From positions 310,001 through 374,000 of the forward strand of contig CBDCLU010000001.1 of the NCBI GenBank assembly GCA_965218765.1: DNA of 64,000 bases, written 5' to 3'. The first letter of the stretch is position 1; each line of letters begins with the position of its first letter. This stretch comes from JBBPYC01 sp965218765 (GTDB lineage Bacteria; Pseudomonadota; Gammaproteobacteria; Burkholderiales; Burkholderiaceae_C). Below are positions 62,149 through 64,000 of the stretch, one piece after another. A program made the position numbers and the translations under genes. The notes beneath the pieces were generated by a model. That model was not told the origin of the DNA. It ran no database searches and saw only the letters and a program-made list of their open reading frames with translations.

Positions 62149-62177
62149 TGGTCGCGTGGCAGCGGCGCTGCAAGCCG

Positions 62178-62594
62178 CTACGCGTGCGCGTCGAACGCTG
62201 CGCGCAGCCACTCGAGCCGGTCGCCTTCGATCAGCACCACATCGAAGCGGCAGGCCGGCGGCGTTGCATAGCGCAGCAGGAAGTGCCGCGCTGCGAACAC
62301 GATGCGGCGCTGCTTCTGCGTGCTGATGCTGGCTGCCGCGCCGCCATGAGCGGTGCTTTTTCGCTGCCGCACTTCGACAAACACCAGTGTGCCGTCCGGC
62401 GTGCGCATGATCAGATCGATCTCGCCGCCGCCGCGCCCGGGCGTCTTGAAGTTGCGCTGCAGCAGCCGCAGGCCGGCAGTCTGCAGATGCGCAAGCGCGC
62501 GGTCTTCGCCGACGTCGCCGATGTGCTTGGTGTGGCCTGCGGGCGTCGCCGCTGCCGTGGCGGCCACCCGCTTGAAGCGATCGAGGAGTTTCAT
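62178..62594 (-). CDS. yraN: YraN-family (UPF0102) putative endonuclease-fold protein
   Basis: A 138-residue protein with the restriction-endonuclease-like core typical of YraN: HIGDVGEDRALAHLQTAGLRLL, RNFKTPGRGGGEIDLIMRTP with the acidic metal-site residues E and D, and VFVEVRQRKSTAHGG with the E-x-K-like motif altered to EVRQRK. Its ATG (62594-62592) overlaps the start codon of rsmI on the other strand. A longer frame to 62630 exists but would lie inside rsmI. Confidence 0.85.
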   Translation of the reverse strand: MKLLDRFKRVAATAAATPAGHTKHIGDVGEDRALAHLQTAGLRLLQRNFKTPGRGGGEIDLIMRTPDGTLVFVEVRQRKSTAHGGAAASISTQKQRRIVFAARHFLLRYATPPACRFDVVLIEGDRLEWLRAAFDAHA

Positions 62595-63517
62595 TGAGTT
62601 CGAACTTCGCTGCCGCCTTGCAGGCCGCACGAGAAGCAGCAGGCGACCAGCATTATCCGCAGGCTGCGCTCTATCTGGTCGCCACGCCGATCGGCAATCT
62701 CGCAGACATCAGCCTGCGTGCGCTGCACGTGCTGTCATTGGTGGACACGATCGCTTGTGAAGACACACGGCATACGGGGGCGCTGCTGCAGGGTTGGGGG
62801 CTGGAGCGCGCGCGCGCATCGACCTCGCCCTGGCTGGCCGTGCATCAGCACAACGAAGCGGCAGCGGCGCACGCCGTGCTGGAGCGGCTTGCGTCCGGCC
62901 AGCGCGTGGCCTACGTCAGCGACGCCGGCACGCCCGCAATCAGCGACCCGGGCGCGCGGCTGGTGGCAGCGGTGCGCGCGGGCGGCTTTGCGGTGTTACC
63001 GGTGCCTGGCGCGAGCAGCGTGACGGCGGCGCTCAGCGTGGCCGGCATCCATGAGGGCGGCGGCGGTTTCGTGTTCCAGGGCTTTTTGCCGACGCGCACC
63101 AGCGAACGCGCCGCTGCCGTGCAGGCACTCAGCGACGAGCCGCGCGCAGTCGTGCTGTTTGAAGCGCCGCACCGAATTGCAGCGCTGGCCGATGCGTTGC
63201 AGGCGCTCGGCGCACGGCAGTTGACCGTCGCACGCGAACTGACCAAACGCTTCGAACAGATCGACACGCTGGCTGCCAACGCGTTGCCCAGTTGGCTCCA
63301 TGCCGACCTGCAACGGCTGCGCGGCGAATTCGTGCTGGTGCTGCATCCGTCGCCTGCCGCTGCGCCGGCGGATGGCGACGAGCGCGTGCTGCGCGTCCTG
63401 CTGGCCGAGCTGCCAGTGGCGCTCACTGTCAAGTTGGCAGTCGAACTCACGGGCGGCAAACGCAATGATCTGTATCAAAAAGCGCTTGAGTTAAAGCAGT
63501 TGCAAGAGAGTCGTTAG
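62594..63517 (+). CDS. rsmI: 16S rRNA (cytidine1402-2'-O)-methyltransferase
   Basis: A SAM-dependent rRNA methyltransferase of the tetrapyrrole-methylase fold, 307 residues. Diagnostic: ALYLVATPIGNLADISLRAL, IACEDTRHTGALL, VAYVSDAGTPAISDPGARLV, VPGASSVTAALSVAG, FQGFLPTRTSER and LTVARELTKRFEQI. The start codon is TTG with GAGGAG 5 bases upstream, inside the first codons of the opposite-strand yraN. The last residues (LYQKALELKQLQESR) overlap an interspersed-repeat-like TATCAAAAAGCGCTTGAG. Confidence 0.92.
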   Translation: MSSNFAAALQAAREAAGDQHYPQAALYLVATPIGNLADISLRALHVLSLVDTIACEDTRHTGALLQGWGLERARASTSPWLAVHQHNEAAAAHAVLERLASGQRVAYVSDAGTPAISDPGARLVAAVRAGGFAVLPVPGASSVTAALSVAGIHEGGGGFVFQGFLPTRTSERAAAVQALSDEPRAVVLFEAPHRIAALADALQALGARQLTVARELTKRFEQIDTLAANALPSWLHADLQRLRGEFVLVLHPSPAAAPADGDERVLRVLLAELPVALTVKLAVELTGGKRNDLYQKALELKQLQESR

Positions 63518-63639
63518 CTGGCACTTTCAAGCAAATCTGCGTTGTCTCTCTCGACTGTCATGGGTTGAGTCGGAGGGCGACCGACTGTCTCTTTGGAGCC
63601 TTAAAGAAGAAGCAGTGAATTACCGTCAACCAACTTCGA

Positions 63640-63974
63640 TTGGAAATATACAAATTCGTCTTGTCAGGCGCACTGTTGGTTGCTGCGGTAGTGCAGGTCG
63701 GTTGCAGCGGGTTTGATGGCGGTGCGCCGATCGCAGCCGCTGGCTCGACGAAAGCCGATGCCGCCACGACGAAGATCAGCGCGTCGCCGACCGACTACCC
63801 GGCTGCGCGCTTGACACCAAATCGGCCGTGCGCCACGTCGACCACGACACAACCCCTCCCGAGCGCATTTATTTGGTCAACGGCTGTCCACGGCACAGCG
63901 CCAACACGTTGCCAGCCGAGCCAGTCGCTGACTTTGCCCCCGCCTGCGCGGGCTTTACCGTGCCGATCGAGTAG
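63640..63974 (+). pseudogene. Putative lipoprotein, possibly frameshifted
   Basis: From TTG 63640 a frame reads LEIYKFVLSGALLVAAVVQV then GCSGFDGG, which looks like a lipoprotein signal with its cysteine. After about 50 codons a second frame, beginning GCALDTKSAVRHVDHDTTPP and ending AGFTVPIE-stop at 63974, looks more protein-like than the continuing first frame. One missing C in the run near 63801 would join them. Both the existence and the frameshift of this gene are tentative. The 120 bases between rsmI and this point show nothing else, and the last 26 bases of the window hold no gene start. Confidence 0.3.
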
Positions 63975-64000
63975 GAGCGCCATTGGAAACGTACTCGTCC

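Noticed and set aside
63518..63639. RNase P RNA or another structured RNA after rsmI
   Set aside because: The expected conserved core (GAGGAAAGTCCGGGC-like) is absent.

Overview
The window looks like chromosomal DNA from a GC-rich betaproteobacterium of the order Burkholderiales, most likely Comamonadaceae-like. The support is a DUF3567 gene, a split PntAA/PntAB transhydrogenase, the rsmI-yraN-diaA-dolP neighbourhood, a PilU gene, and scattered copies of a short TTTTGAT...ATAGC interspersed repeat that I associate with Comamonadaceae. No rRNA, tRNA or CRISPR array was seen. All function calls come from reading motifs; no database search was run.

Layout. (1) 1-10.8 kb is an amide-nitrogen scavenging module. 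A minus-strand operon holds a signature-family amidase, a five-gene branched-chain-amino-acid/urea-type ABC transporter, a small AtzG-like protein and a second amidase cut by the window edge. Upstream lie an AmiC-like sensor, a nicotinamidase and a divergent MarR regulator. The same TTTTCCAA-type site occurs at the operon promoter and at the MarR start, so one regulator probably controls the whole module. (2) 10.9-16.4 kb: pntAA-pntAB-pntB, a hairpin with a short T-run, then fadD-mtnN. (3) 16.5-31.5 kb: mixed housekeeping and catabolic genes. These include Nudix, DUF3108, DUF3567 and ChaN proteins, an SDR, a class III aminotransferase, PurU, a transglutaminase-like protein, a stand-alone pyruvate-dehydrogenase-type E1 divergent from an Lrp regulator, the fused cobalamin mutase IcmF, and a PPK2.

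(4) 31.7-42.1 kb contains the most interesting locus. A CqsA/LqsA/JqsA-like alpha-hydroxyketone autoinducer synthase faces, across an intact IS481-type element, a membrane sensor kinase and a receiver protein without a DNA-binding domain (LqsS/LqsR or JqsS/JqsR-like). The kinase and receiver sit at the end of a same-strand run of acyl-CoA genes: acyl-CoA dehydrogenase, DUF2147, a frameshifted thioesterase and an enoyl-CoA hydratase. A TetR gene with its own palindrome precedes that run. (5) 42.1-50.1 kb: a sugar-acid catabolic cluster with an enolase-superfamily dehydratase, an SDR, a TRAP transporter, a UxaA/GarD-family dehydratase and an Ldh2-family dehydrogenase. The divergent intergenic region carries a strong palindrome.

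(6) 50.2-59 kb: a dead PhnD-type binding protein, argB, a WecA-like transferase, arginase and a DUF892 protein. These are followed by a decayed patch with a Fic remnant, an HTH-antitoxin remnant, a Phd-type antitoxin with stops next to an intact VapC toxin, a degenerate second IS481 copy and an AT-richer endonuclease III-like gene. (7) 59-64 kb: pilU, dolP, diaA/gmhA, creA, yraN, rsmI and a possible frameshifted lipoprotein.
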